Below, in pieces: positions 27,043-35,346 of a stretch of DNA of 64,000 bases (the first letter of the stretch is position 1; the number at the start of each line of letters is the position of its first letter). Origin of the DNA: DATEOR01 sp036279015. GTDB taxonomy: Bacteria; Actinomycetota; Thermoleophilia; Gaiellales; Gaiellaceae. The stretch is taken from positions 84,357 to 148,356 of the forward strand of contig DASUJY010000074.1 in the NCBI GenBank assembly GCA_036279015.1, read 5' to 3'. The notes beneath the pieces were generated by a model. The model had not been told where the DNA came from, did not search any database, and saw only the letters and a program-made list of their open reading frames with translations. The position numbers were made by a program, and so were the translations under genes.

Positions 27043-28266
27043 GTGAGCACGCCTGCCTACGCCGAGAGAGTTCCCGCCGCAAGACCGACCCACGACGAGC
27101 CGGCCTCCCCTGGGCTCAGCGCCGGCTGGGCCGTCGTGGCGATCCTGCTCGGAATCGCCGTGGCCGTCCTGAGCATCGTCGCCTTCGGAATGTGGGCGGA
27201 TGCCCACGACGCGCGCAGCGCGGCCGCGCAGGCGCCCCCCGCGGCACCGGCCGCTACGGCCGCTACGGCCGCTACGGCCGCTACGGCGCACACCATGCCT
27301 GGCACGGCCGGCACGGGTGCCCAGCAGGGAGCGGTCGCGACTCCGAGCTTCGCCAACATCGCGGCGCCGAACGCGGCCAAGATCGCGGCCGCCCACAAGG
27401 CCTTTCCCGCCGAGCTGCCGGCGACCACGCCGGGTCCGGTCGTGAAGGTGCAGCTCGAGATGCAGCATCGGATCGTCGAGGTCGCGCCCGGGATCAAGTA
27501 TCAGGCATGGACGTTCGGCAACTCCGTTCCCGGCCCCGTCATCCACGCGCGCCAGGGCCAGACCGTCGAGGTCACGCTCACGAACGGGTCGCCGATGGCG
27601 CACTCGGTCGACTTCCACGCGGCGCGTGTCGCGCCCGACAAGGCGTTCGTGGACGTCCAGCCCGGCAAGTCGTTCACCTTCTCGTTCAAGGTCGACGACC
27701 CCGGCGTCTACATGTACCACTGCGGCACGAAGCCGGTGCTCGCGCACATCGCGAACGGCATGTTCGGCGCGATCGTCGTCGACCCGGCCGATACCTCGCT
27801 GATGCCGCCGTCCCACCACTCCTTCGTGCTCGTCTCGAACGAGTGGTATCTGAACGGGCCGGGCCTGAAGCAGCCGGCCGGGCTCGACATGGTCAAGGCG
27901 CACGAGATGAAGCCCGACTGGGTGACCTGGAACGGCTACGCCGGCCAGTACGCCGCGCACCCTCTCGAGGCCCATCCCGGCCACACCGCCCGCTTCTACG
28001 TCGTCGCGGCCGGGCCGAGCCTCGGCACCGCCTTCCACGTGGTCGGAACGGTGATCGACCGCGCCTGGGTTGACGGCGACGTGCTCGATCCGCCCGAGCG
28101 CGGCGTCCAGACGGTCGACGTCCCCGCCGGCGGGTCAGGGATCTTCGACGTCGAGATCGACAAGCCCGGGCTCTACCCATTCGTGAGCCACTCGTTCGCC
28201 TCGGTCGACATGGGACAGGTCGGCGTCCTCAACGTCGGGGGCGTGACCGGGACGATGAGCCACTGA
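27043..28266 (+). CDS. Two-domain copper oxidase / NirK-like protein, membrane-anchored
   Basis: 407 residues from a GTG with a GAGGAG site 8 bases upstream. A cytoplasmic leader, one membrane helix (about 29-50) and an Ala/Thr linker (59-85) anchor two cupredoxin domains. Type 1 copper ligands are His187, Cys227, His235 and Met240; type 2 ligands are His192, His226 and His383 (VSHSF); Asp190 matches the catalytic Asp of copper nitrite reductases. From a by-memory alignment, the second active-site His (His255 of Alcaligenes NirK) falls at Val337 in FHVVGTVIDRAW. The protein could therefore be a multicopper oxidase of NirK fold rather than a true nitrite reductase. Confidence 0.8.
   Translation: MSTPAYAERVPAARPTHDEPASPGLSAGWAVVAILLGIAVAVLSIVAFGMWADAHDARSAAAQAPPAAPAATAATAATAATAHTMPGTAGTGAQQGAVATPSFANIAAPNAAKIAAAHKAFPAELPATTPGPVVKVQLEMQHRIVEVAPGIKYQAWTFGNSVPGPVIHARQGQTVEVTLTNGSPMAHSVDFHAARVAPDKAFVDVQPGKSFTFSFKVDDPGVYMYHCGTKPVLAHIANGMFGAIVVDPADTSLMPPSHHSFVLVSNEWYLNGPGLKQPAGLDMVKAHEMKPDWVTWNGYAGQYAAHPLEAHPGHTARFYVVAAGPSLGTAFHVVGTVIDRAWVDGDVLDPPERGVQTVDVPAGGSGIFDVEIDKPGLYPFVSHSFASVDMGQVGVLNVGGVTGTMSH
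27249..27284. repeat. Four perfect 9-bp tandem repeats in the copper-protein linker
   Basis: The unit GGCCGCTAC occurs four times without change (27249, 27258, 27267, 27276). It encodes the Ala-Ala-Thr repeats of the linker between membrane helix and cupredoxin domain. Unit length is a multiple of three, so copy-number change would alter linker length without a frameshift. Confidence 0.95.
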
Positions 28267-28275
28267 GAGACGGAG

Positions 28276-28301
28276 CGAGCCGTGCCTACCGGCGCGGCTC
28301 G
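28276..28301. terminator. Hairpin between convergent copper-protein and eRF1-like genes
   Basis: A 7-bp inverted repeat (CGAGCCG / CGGCTCG) with a 12-base loop sits in the 47-base gap between two converging stops. It could serve as a bidirectional terminator. No T-tract is present. Confidence 0.4.
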
Positions 28302-28313
28302 TGGCGGCCCCGC

Positions 28314-29456
28314 TCAGTAGCGAAGGAGGGCGCCGATTCCGCCGACGGGGTCCAGATCCTGCCGGTGCCGGACCGCCCAGACACGCCCGCCGTTGACGAG
28401 GGTCTGATGCACCGCGAGGTCGAGCCCGTCGTCGGACTCCTCCATGCTGGTGCCGTCGAGGGGGCACTTGCCGCCCTCGACCGAGAGGCGACCGCACTGC
28501 GGGCACCGGAACGCCTTGTGATCGGCGCCGTCCTGGAAGAGGAGCAGCTCGACGCGCGCGTCGGTGGCCGCCTCGAGCGTCGCCTCCCACCCCGCCGCCG
28601 CGCGGCCGCCCCGGCCGATCTCCTCGTGCCACCGGTCGACCGCCTCGGTCTCCTTCTCGGCCTGGTAGCGCTCCAGCACGGGCGTTGCGAGCGCGAGCAG
28701 CTCCGCCGGAGCAGCATGAGCCTCGGCCACCGTCCAGCCGATCACGGCCGCACGCGCCTCGTGCGTGAGGAGATCCTCGAACTCGGCCCGCGTCCCCTCG
28801 GAGGAGATGACGACGACCTGCACGCCGGCAAGCCGCCTGACGAGCCGGTCGAGCTCCTCGGCGACGTCGCGCAGATGCTCCTGGACGAGCGTCTCGATGT
28901 GGCGCTGGTAGCGCGACTGCGACCAGCCGCCTTGGTCGTGCTGACCAGGCTGGTCCTCGGTGTGGTCGGCGAGATCCTCGAGCTTGCCGCCCCGGAGCCG
29001 GTAGAACTGGCCGCGCTCCCGGCCGGCGACGACGATGAGCGCGCCCTCGCCGCGGCCGACCAGCGGCACGAGCGGGGCGAGGTAGAGGTTCCGCCCCACC
29101 TTGACGCCGTCCGGGACCGCCTCGGTCAGCGGCAACGGCCGCCAGATGTTGTCGAGGCCGGAGGAAAAGATCGCGAGCCCGCGCGCGCCGTTGCGTGTGA
29201 ACTCGCGCGTGTAGAAGTCGCGAATGCGCTCGAAGTCGGCCTTGAGGCCCGCGCGCTGGTCGTGGGTGAGCTGGCGCTTGTTTGCCCCGTTGCCCTTGGC
29301 CGCCTCGTCGAGCAGCGAGTGCAGCCGCGTGGCGGCATCCCCAGGAGTAGGCGTCACCCGCGGATCGAGGTCGAGATAGAGGCTGATCGCGCACCCCTTC
29401 TCCGCCTCGAAACCCGCCAGATCACGAAGCTCGTCCCAGGTGATCGTGCGTGCCAT
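28314..29456 (-). CDS. Bacterial eRF1/Vms1-like (baeRF/VLRF1 superfamily) protein with C-terminal Zn ribbon
   Basis: 380 residues. Residues 22-165 form a ribonuclease-H/eRF1-domain-2-like fold (ISLYLDLDP, LAIFSSG, IVVAGRERGQFYRL). Residues 176-185, GGWSQSRYQR, correspond to the GGQ-like loop of Vms1/VLRF1 and baeRF proteins, which release peptides from stalled peptidyl-tRNA (family knowledge). A ribbon follows at 318-335 (CPQCG...CPLDG) with Cys318, Cys321 and Cys331; the fourth ligand position is Asp, not Cys. It is divergent from trxB. A ribosome-rescue or translation-quality role is inferred. Confidence 0.75.
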   Translation of the reverse strand: MARTITWDELRDLAGFEAEKGCAISLYLDLDPRVTPTPGDAATRLHSLLDEAAKGNGANKRQLTHDQRAGLKADFERIRDFYTREFTRNGARGLAIFSSGLDNIWRPLPLTEAVPDGVKVGRNLYLAPLVPLVGRGEGALIVVAGRERGQFYRLRGGKLEDLADHTEDQPGQHDQGGWSQSRYQRHIETLVQEHLRDVAEELDRLVRRLAGVQVVVISSEGTRAEFEDLLTHEARAAVIGWTVAEAHAAPAELLALATPVLERYQAEKETEAVDRWHEEIGRGGRAAAGWEATLEAATDARVELLLFQDGADHKAFRCPQCGRLSVEGGKCPLDGTSMEESDDGLDLAVHQTLVNGGRVWAVRHRQDLDPVGGIGALLRY

Positions 29457-29542
29457 CGGCTTCCAACAGTACGTTTCCGGAGGCAGGCGAAACTACACGA
29501 GAGGAACAATCACCTGCCGAATTGCGTTTACTTCAGAGAAGT

Positions 29543-30544
29543 ATGACGAGCGCGGACAGAAAGGACTCTGTGAACAACGACGTACGCGAGCTGATCGTGA
29601 TCGGCGGCGGGCCCGCCGGCTACACCGCCGCCCTCTATGCAGCCCGTGCAAACCTCAATCCCCTCGTCATCGAGGGCTTCGCCTGGGGCGGACAGCTGAT
29701 GATCACGAGCGACGTCGAGAACTATCCCGGCTATCCCGCCGGGATCCTCGGCCCCGAGATGATGCAGGACTTCCGCAAGCAGGCCGCGCGCTTCGGGGCC
29801 GAGTTCGTGACGGACGACGTCACGAAGGTCGACTTTTCCGAGCACCCCTTCGGCGTCTGGGTCGGCGACACGGAGTACCGCGCGGAAGCGGTCATCGTCG
29901 CGACCGGCGCGAACGCCCGCCAGCTCGGGCTCGAGTCCGAGAAGACGCTTCAGGGCCGGGGCGTCTCCTACTGCGCGGTCTGCGACGCCGCCTTCTTCAA
30001 GGACCGCGAGGTCGTCGTCGTCGGCGGCGGCGACTCCGCGATGGAGGAAGCGACCTTCCTTGCCAAGTTCGCTCCCAAGGTGACGATCGTGCACCGGCGC
30101 TCGAGCTTCCGGGCCTCGCCGATCATGGTCGACAGGGCGCGGGCCAGCGACCGCGTCGACTTCGTGCTCGACTCCGTCGTCGAGGACGTGCTCGGCACCG
30201 AGAACGGCTCCGTCACCGGCGTCCGCATTCGCAACGTGAAGACGGGCGAGGAGACGGTGCTCGAGGCCGACGGGCTCTTCGTCGCCATCGGGCACGACCC
30301 GTCGACGGCGCTCTTCCGCGGACAGCTCGACATGGACGAAGCCGGCTACATCGTCACGAAGGGCAAGACGACCGAGACCAACGTCCCGGGCGTCTTCGCC
30401 GCCGGCGACGTCCAGGATCACGTGTACCGGCAGGCCGTCACGGCTGCCGGCTCGGGCACGATGGCCGCGCTCGACGCCGAGCGCTGGCTCGCCGCCCGAG
30501 AGGGCAAGCCGGAAGCTGCGCTCGCATCGCCGCGCAACTGGTAG
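29543..30544 (+). CDS. trxB: Thioredoxin reductase
   Basis: 333 residues from the ATG at 29543; a GTG at 29570 just before NNDVRELIVIGGG is an equally plausible start. The FAD loop is IGGGPAGYTAALYAA (20-34), the redox-active disulfide is CAVC (Cys144/Cys147; CATC is commoner), the NADPH loop is VVGGGDSAMEEATFLAKF and the second FAD contact is VPGVFAAGDVQD. Length and order match low-molecular-weight bacterial TrxB. The Zn-ribbon/PAS gene follows after 16 bases; no thioredoxin gene is adjacent. Confidence 0.95.
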   Translation: MTSADRKDSVNNDVRELIVIGGGPAGYTAALYAARANLNPLVIEGFAWGGQLMITSDVENYPGYPAGILGPEMMQDFRKQAARFGAEFVTDDVTKVDFSEHPFGVWVGDTEYRAEAVIVATGANARQLGLESEKTLQGRGVSYCAVCDAAFFKDREVVVVGGGDSAMEEATFLAKFAPKVTIVHRRSSFRASPIMVDRARASDRVDFVLDSVVEDVLGTENGSVTGVRIRNVKTGEETVLEADGLFVAIGHDPSTALFRGQLDMDEAGYIVTKGKTTETNVPGVFAAGDVQDHVYRQAVTAAGSGTMAALDAERWLAAREGKPEAALASPRNW

Positions 30545-30560
30545 TCGTTAGGACGACCCC

Positions 30561-31007
30561 GTGCCGTACTTCATCTGCCCCAACTGCCGGCGGCGCTCGA
30601 TCGATCACGACCGGCGCGAAGATCTGACCAATGAGGCGGTCGGCTGCTCGCACTGCGGCTTCGGCTTCCTCTTCGAGCTTCTCGACGACTACTACCCCGC
30701 GCCGGGGACCGGGTTCGTCGTCTGCGACCAGGAGCGCAGGATCATCGCCTCCGGGCAGGGAGTCTTCGAGCTGACGGGTTTCCGCGAGCAGGAGCTGCTC
30801 GGGCGCGACGTCACGGAGGCGTTCTCCATGCAGACGAACGGCGATGCCAACCCGGCGGAGATCGCGGTCGAGTGGGGCGTCCGCCAGCTCGGCAAGAAGG
30901 TGACCCTGCGGACGCGCTCGGGCGTCGCGAAGGAGATCATCGCCGACTACTTCCCGGCCTACGACGAGGACGGCGGGCTCCTCGTCGCCCTGATCCCCAA
31001 GCCCTAG
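30561..31007 (+). CDS. Zn-ribbon plus PAS-domain protein
   Basis: 148 residues, GTG start. Residues 6-32 form a four-Cys zinc ribbon (Cys6, Cys9, Cys29, Cys32). Residues 50-146 read as a PAS fold: GTGFVVCDQERRIIASGQGVFELTG is the typical first strand/helix, ELLGRDVTEAF the next, and KEIIADYFPAYDEDGGLLVALIP the final strands. No kinase, cyclase or HTH domain follows, so it is a stand-alone sensor. It lies 16 bases behind trxB, which suggests a link to redox state. Confidence 0.7.
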   Translation: MPYFICPNCRRRSIDHDRREDLTNEAVGCSHCGFGFLFELLDDYYPAPGTGFVVCDQERRIIASGQGVFELTGFREQELLGRDVTEAFSMQTNGDANPAEIAVEWGVRQLGKKVTLRTRSGVAKEIIADYFPAYDEDGGLLVALIPKP

Positions 31008-31303
31008 GCAGCGGCGTCGGCCGCCTCGTAGAGGCGCTGCTCGACCCAGGCCTGGAGCTCCTCGACCGCGGCGAGCGAGGCACCGAGCTCGGCGATCTCC
31101 GCGCGCACCTCCCGAGGCTCGACCTGTGGAAGGAAGCCGAGCGTTTCCAGCCGGGCGACCGTCGCGGAGTCGAGCACCCGCCTCGCCTCGCGCTCGATCC
31201 CCGCTTGCCGGAGCCTCGCCCGGGCCCGCTCGAGCTGGGCGGCGAGCGTCGAGGACCTCGCGGCGAGCTCGTCGGCGAAGAGCGCGAGATCGACCGACCG
31301 CAT
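31004..31303 (-). CDS. Small all-helical protein of unknown function
   Basis: 99 residues from the ATG at 31303 (an upstream in-frame start at 31354 would add a basic, unlikely leader). It is rich in Leu/Ala/Arg/Glu with long amphipathic helices (about 5-45 and 60-95) and no Cys or recognisable motif. It lies between endonuclease III and the convergent PAS gene, sharing a CTAG at the stops. Confidence 0.55.
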   Translation of the reverse strand: MRSVDLALFADELAARSSTLAAQLERARARLRQAGIEREARRVLDSATVARLETLGFLPQVEPREVRAEIAELGASLAAVEELQAWVEQRLYEAADAAA

Positions 31304-31355
31304 GCCTTGAAGGTACGGCGCTTCGGCGCGCGAGTGACGCGCGCTTCGAAACAAG

Positions 31356-32024
31356 TCAGACGCGACTCGAGGGACAGAGGCGGTTCACGACGCACTCGCC
31401 GCAACGTGGCGAGCGCGCGAGACAGACGCGCCGACCGTGCCAGATGAGCAGGTGCGGGAAGCGGGCCCAGTCCGGACGCGGCACGAGGCGCACGAGGTCC
31501 CGCTCGATCTTCACGGGGTCGTCCTGCCGGGTGAACCGGAGCCGCTGCGACAGGCGGCGGACGTGCGTGTCGACGACGATCCCCTGCGTCGCCCCGCGCT
31601 CGGCCGCGACGACGTTGGCCGTCTTGCGGCCGACTCCGGGCAGCCTGACGAGCTCCTCGAGCCGCGTCGGCACCTCGCCGCCGTAGTCCGCCAGGAGGAC
31701 GTGCATCGCGCCGCGCAGGTTCCTCGCCTTCTGCCTGAAGGTGCCGGTCGGGCGCAGGTCGCGCTCGAGCTCCTCGAGGGGGACGGAGAGGTAGTCCTCG
31801 GGGCTGCGATATTTCCTGAAGAGCTTCTCGGTGACGCGGTTGACCGTCACGTCGGTGGTCTGCGCGGAGAGCATGACCGAGACGAGAAGCTCGAGGTCGC
31901 TCCGGAAGCGGAGGGCGATCACGGCGTCGGGATGGGCGGCGGCCAGGAGCTCGATCACCGGGACGACGCGCTCCTTCTTCGGCCCGACCCGCTTGCGGGC
32001 CTCGCCGACGTAGCTTCGGTGCAA
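31356..32024 (-). CDS. nth: Endonuclease III (DNA glycosylase/AP lyase)
   Basis: 222 residues. The helix-hairpin-helix LPGVGRKTA (128-136) supplies the catalytic Lys134, VDTHV supplies the catalytic Asp152, and the C-terminal [4Fe-4S] loop is Cys201-x6-Cys208-x2-Cys211-x5-Cys217. This is the full set for excision of oxidised pyrimidines. No ATG or GTG fits; a TTG at 32024 is the likely start, one base after the helicase-nuclease stop, so it is the last gene of the addBA-like operon. Confidence 0.95.
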   Translation of the reverse strand: MHRSYVGEARKRVGPKKERVVPVIELLAAAHPDAVIALRFRSDLELLVSVMLSAQTTDVTVNRVTEKLFRKYRSPEDYLSVPLEELERDLRPTGTFRQKARNLRGAMHVLLADYGGEVPTRLEELVRLPGVGRKTANVVAAERGATQGIVVDTHVRRLSQRLRFTRQDDPVKIERDLVRLVPRPDWARFPHLLIWHGRRVCLARSPRCGECVVNRLCPSSRV

Positions 32025-32025
32025 C

Positions 32026-35000
32026 CTAGTCCCCGACGGCCGGCGCGACCACGACGGCTCCGGGCAAGCCGAGGCCCGCGCAGACGACGTCGAGGGCGGG
32101 ACACCCGGCGCAGGCGAACTCGCTCGGCGTCGGCCGGAACTCGCCGTTCTCGATCGCCGCGATCGCGGCCGAGAGCTCGGCCTCGAGGTCGGGAACCTCT
32201 GCGCTCACGAACGTCCGCCGGACAACGTCCTCGGGCCGCTCGAGGAACACGTACGCCACCTCGACCTCATCGGCCCCGGCCCGGAAGCACGCGAGCGCGT
32301 AGACGAGGCGCTGGAGCGAGTAGTCGTCCTCGAGGGCTTCCTCCGGCGTCAGATCCTCGAGCCGGTTGGTCTTGTAGTCGACGACCAGCGCGCGGCCTTC
32401 TGCCATCCGGTAGAGGTCGAAGCGGCCGTGGAGGAGGACGCCGTCGTGCTCGAAGGCAAACGGGAGCTCGGGCCTCGGCTCGAGGCCCTCCCGGAGCTCG
32501 CGCGCGAGCGGCGAGGCGTGCCAGGCGCGGATCAGGCTCTCGATCCGCGCAAGATCCTCCGGCGTCGCGGAGGGGTAGCGGGCGAGCGCGAGCCCGGCTG
32601 CCCGCTCCTCCTCGGCCCCCTGCTCAAGAAGAACGTGCACCGCGTCGCCGATCTCGGTGGCCGCGAGACCTTCGGCCCCTGCCTGCGCCGGGGCGGCCGC
32701 GGAGGAGCGCAGACCGGCGATGCGCTCGGCGTAGAAGCGGTACGAGCAGCGCCCGAAGAGGGCGAGGGCGCTGTAGGAGAGGTGACGGATCCGGAAGGCC
32801 GGAGGCTCGGGGATCGGGGCGAGCGGCGGCAGCTCCGGCGCCGCGCGGCCGGCCGCGCCCTCGGCCGCCGCAAAGAGCTCGAGCTGGGCGGCCTCGCTCT
32901 CGAGCGGCTCGGGCTGGGCCTCGGCGCGCCGGTCGACCCGCAGGAGAACGCGGGCGCCTTCGCGCTCGAGCTCGACCGGCTCGGTCGCCTCGAGATCCGC
33001 CTCGAGGCGGTCCAGCATCCAGCGGATGGGCGCCTTTGCGTCCCGGCTCGAGGAGGGATCGACGGCGCCCGAGACGATCAGCCGGTCGATCGCGCGCGTC
33101 ATCGCGACGTAGTAGAGCCGGCGCGTCTCCGCCTCGTCCGCGGCGCGCTCGGCCTCGCGAAGCGCGTCGAACCCCGAGGACGCGTGGCGCTTCCCGGTGG
33201 CCGGGTCGACGATCTTGAAGCCGACACGTCCGTCCGGTAGGCAGAGCACCTCGTCGCGCGCCGCATGCTCCGGGTTCCGCCCGGCATCCGCGACGACGAC
33301 GACCTTGAACTCGAGGCCCTTCGCCGAGTGGATCGTGAGCAGCCGGACCGCGTCTGCACCCTCCTCCTCGGCGACGGCCTCGCTCTCCCTGGCTCCGACC
33401 GCCTCCTGATCGGCGACGAAGCGGAGGAAGCCCTCGAGGTCGGGCCCGCGGAGCTCCTCGTAGGAACGGGCGAGGCGTGCGAGCTTGCGCAGATTGGCGT
33501 AGCGGCGCCGTCCGTCCCAGCGGGCCAGGATCGCCAGGTCGTAGTCGTGCTCGGAGACGATCCGCTCGCAGAGCTGTTCGAGGCCGAGCCGGGCCGAGAG
33601 GCGAACGAGCCGGTCGTAGCGCTGGCGAAACGCCTCGAAGAGGCGGCGGTCACGCGGCCCCAGCTCGGCCGGGAGCGCCCGCTCGAGGCCGCTGAACAGC
33701 GGGCGGCGCCCGGCGGCACGGCGCAGGAGGTAGAGCGCGTCGTTCGACACACCCACGAACGGCGAGGCGAGGACGCTGACGAGCGCCTCGTCGTCGTAGC
33801 GGTTGAGGAGGAGGCGCAGGTACATCGTCAGGTCGGTCACCTGCTGCTGGCCGAAGTAGCCGCGCCCGGCGGCCCGGTAGGTCGGCAGCCCCTCGCGCCG
33901 GAGCGCCTCCTCGTAGCGCTCGGCGTCCGTTCCCGCGGCGAAGAGGAGCACGATGTCTCCCGGCGTGGCCTCGCCGGAGTCCACGAGCTCGCGGACGCGC
34001 CGTGCGACATGCCTCGCCTCCGCGAGCCGCCAGTGGAGGTCGCCCTCGCGGTAGCTCGCCTTGTCGGTGACGAGCAGCTCGACGGCCGGCCCGAAGATCG
34101 GATCGGGGAAGCGGCCCGCCGCGACGAGCGGCTCGTATCCGGTGCCGAACTCGGCCCCGAAGAGATGGTTGACGACGCTCAGCACCTCCGGGCGCGAGCG
34201 GTAGTTCTCGGTCAGCGGCAGGACGCCCGCGCTCGCGGCACGGCGCTCGCGGAAGACCTCGACGTCGGCATGCCGGAAGCGGTAGATCGACTGGAACTCG
34301 TCGCCGACGAAGAAGACCTCCTCGCCCGCGACGAGGTCGACGAGCTCGCACTGGAGCCGGTTCGTGTCCTGGAACTCGTCGACGAGGATCGACTGGAAGC
34401 GCCAGCGCACGTCCTCCCGCACCTTCTCGTTGAGCTGAAGGAGGGCGCGGGCCTGGAGCTGGAGGTCTTCGAAGTCGAGCGCCGACTCGCCGGCCTTCGC
34501 CTCCGAGTAAGCGGCGTCGAAGCCGCGCAGAAGCTCCTCGAGCAGCGTCCGGTCGCGCGCCGCGATCTCGTCGAGGGCGGCCTGCTCGACGACGGCGAGC
34601 GCCTCTCCGAAGGACGCGAACCGCTCGCGCTCATCCCCGCCGACGCGAAGGTCGGAGAGGTCGAGCAGGCGCTCGGCCGGCGGGGCGGGGTCGAGCAGCT
34701 GAAGGGCATCCTCGACCTGGGCGCGGCCGGGGAGCGCTTTTTCGGTCGAGCGCAGCGTGAGCTCGGCCACCTCCCGGAGCTCGGCGAGCGCGGTCGCGAG
34801 CGAGGTGACCGGCTCGCCGGGAAGCTCGAGCGCCCGTCCGGCCGAGCGCAGCCGCTCGTAGACGCTCGTCAGCATTCCCCGCAGCCCCGCGGCGCCGTAG
34901 GTGGCGAGCAGGCGAACGCGCTCGGGCTCCCCACTCTCTACGTAGGCGGCGAGGGCCTCGGCGAACGCCTCGGAGCGGAGCACGGAGGCCTGGCTCTCGT

Positions 35001-35346
35001 CCAGCACGCGGAAGCGAGGGTCGAGCCCCGCCTCGAAGGGATGGGTCCGGAGCAGGCGGTGGCAGAAGCCGTGGATGGTCGAGATCCAGCCGCCGTCGAG
35101 CTCGCGCGCGAGCTCGTGCCGCTCGACCTCGAGCAGCCGCTCACGGATCCGGGTTCTCAGCTCGCCGGCGGCCCGCTCCGTGTAGGTGATCACGAGGACG
35201 TTGTCGATCCCGAGGCCGCGCTCGCACAGGGCCTTGACGAACCGCTCCACGAGCACGGTCGTCTTCCCGGTCCCGGCTCCGGCCGAGACGAAGACGACGC
35301 CGGGCTCCTCGATCGCCGCGGTCTGCTGTGCGCTCGGGGCCCTCAT
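32026..35346 (-). CDS. UvrD/RecB-type helicase-nuclease (AddA/AdnB-like)
   Basis: 1106 residues from the ATG at 35346, whose ATGA overlaps the stop of the partner gene. Superfamily 1A motifs are in order: Walker A SAGAGTGKTT (21-30), motif Ia TYTERAAGEL, motif Ic ISTIHGFCHRLL, Walker B ILVDEFQDTN, motif IV-VI around LLTIHSAKGLEF and RRLYYVAMTRA. The C-terminal nuclease has HGRFDLYR and VVDYKTNRLED. Four Cys residues (FGRCSYRFYAE, then CAGC and VVC) match the Fe-S staple of AddB/AdnAB-type nucleases. It would resect double-strand breaks with the product of 35343-38273. Confidence 0.9.
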   Translation of the reverse strand: MRAPSAQQTAAIEEPGVVFVSAGAGTGKTTVLVERFVKALCERGLGIDNVLVITYTERAAGELRTRIRERLLEVERHELARELDGGWISTIHGFCHRLLRTHPFEAGLDPRFRVLDESQASVLRSEAFAEALAAYVESGEPERVRLLATYGAAGLRGMLTSVYERLRSAGRALELPGEPVTSLATALAELREVAELTLRSTEKALPGRAQVEDALQLLDPAPPAERLLDLSDLRVGGDERERFASFGEALAVVEQAALDEIAARDRTLLEELLRGFDAAYSEAKAGESALDFEDLQLQARALLQLNEKVREDVRWRFQSILVDEFQDTNRLQCELVDLVAGEEVFFVGDEFQSIYRFRHADVEVFRERRAASAGVLPLTENYRSRPEVLSVVNHLFGAEFGTGYEPLVAAGRFPDPIFGPAVELLVTDKASYREGDLHWRLAEARHVARRVRELVDSGEATPGDIVLLFAAGTDAERYEEALRREGLPTYRAAGRGYFGQQQVTDLTMYLRLLLNRYDDEALVSVLASPFVGVSNDALYLLRRAAGRRPLFSGLERALPAELGPRDRRLFEAFRQRYDRLVRLSARLGLEQLCERIVSEHDYDLAILARWDGRRRYANLRKLARLARSYEELRGPDLEGFLRFVADQEAVGARESEAVAEEEGADAVRLLTIHSAKGLEFKVVVVADAGRNPEHAARDEVLCLPDGRVGFKIVDPATGKRHASSGFDALREAERAADEAETRRLYYVAMTRAIDRLIVSGAVDPSSSRDAKAPIRWMLDRLEADLEATEPVELEREGARVLLRVDRRAEAQPEPLESEAAQLELFAAAEGAAGRAAPELPPLAPIPEPPAFRIRHLSYSALALFGRCSYRFYAERIAGLRSSAAAPAQAGAEGLAATEIGDAVHVLLEQGAEEERAAGLALARYPSATPEDLARIESLIRAWHASPLARELREGLEPRPELPFAFEHDGVLLHGRFDLYRMAEGRALVVDYKTNRLEDLTPEEALEDDYSLQRLVYALACFRAGADEVEVAYVFLERPEDVVRRTFVSAEVPDLEAELSAAIAAIENGEFRPTPSEFACAGCPALDVVCAGLGLPGAVVVAPAVGD

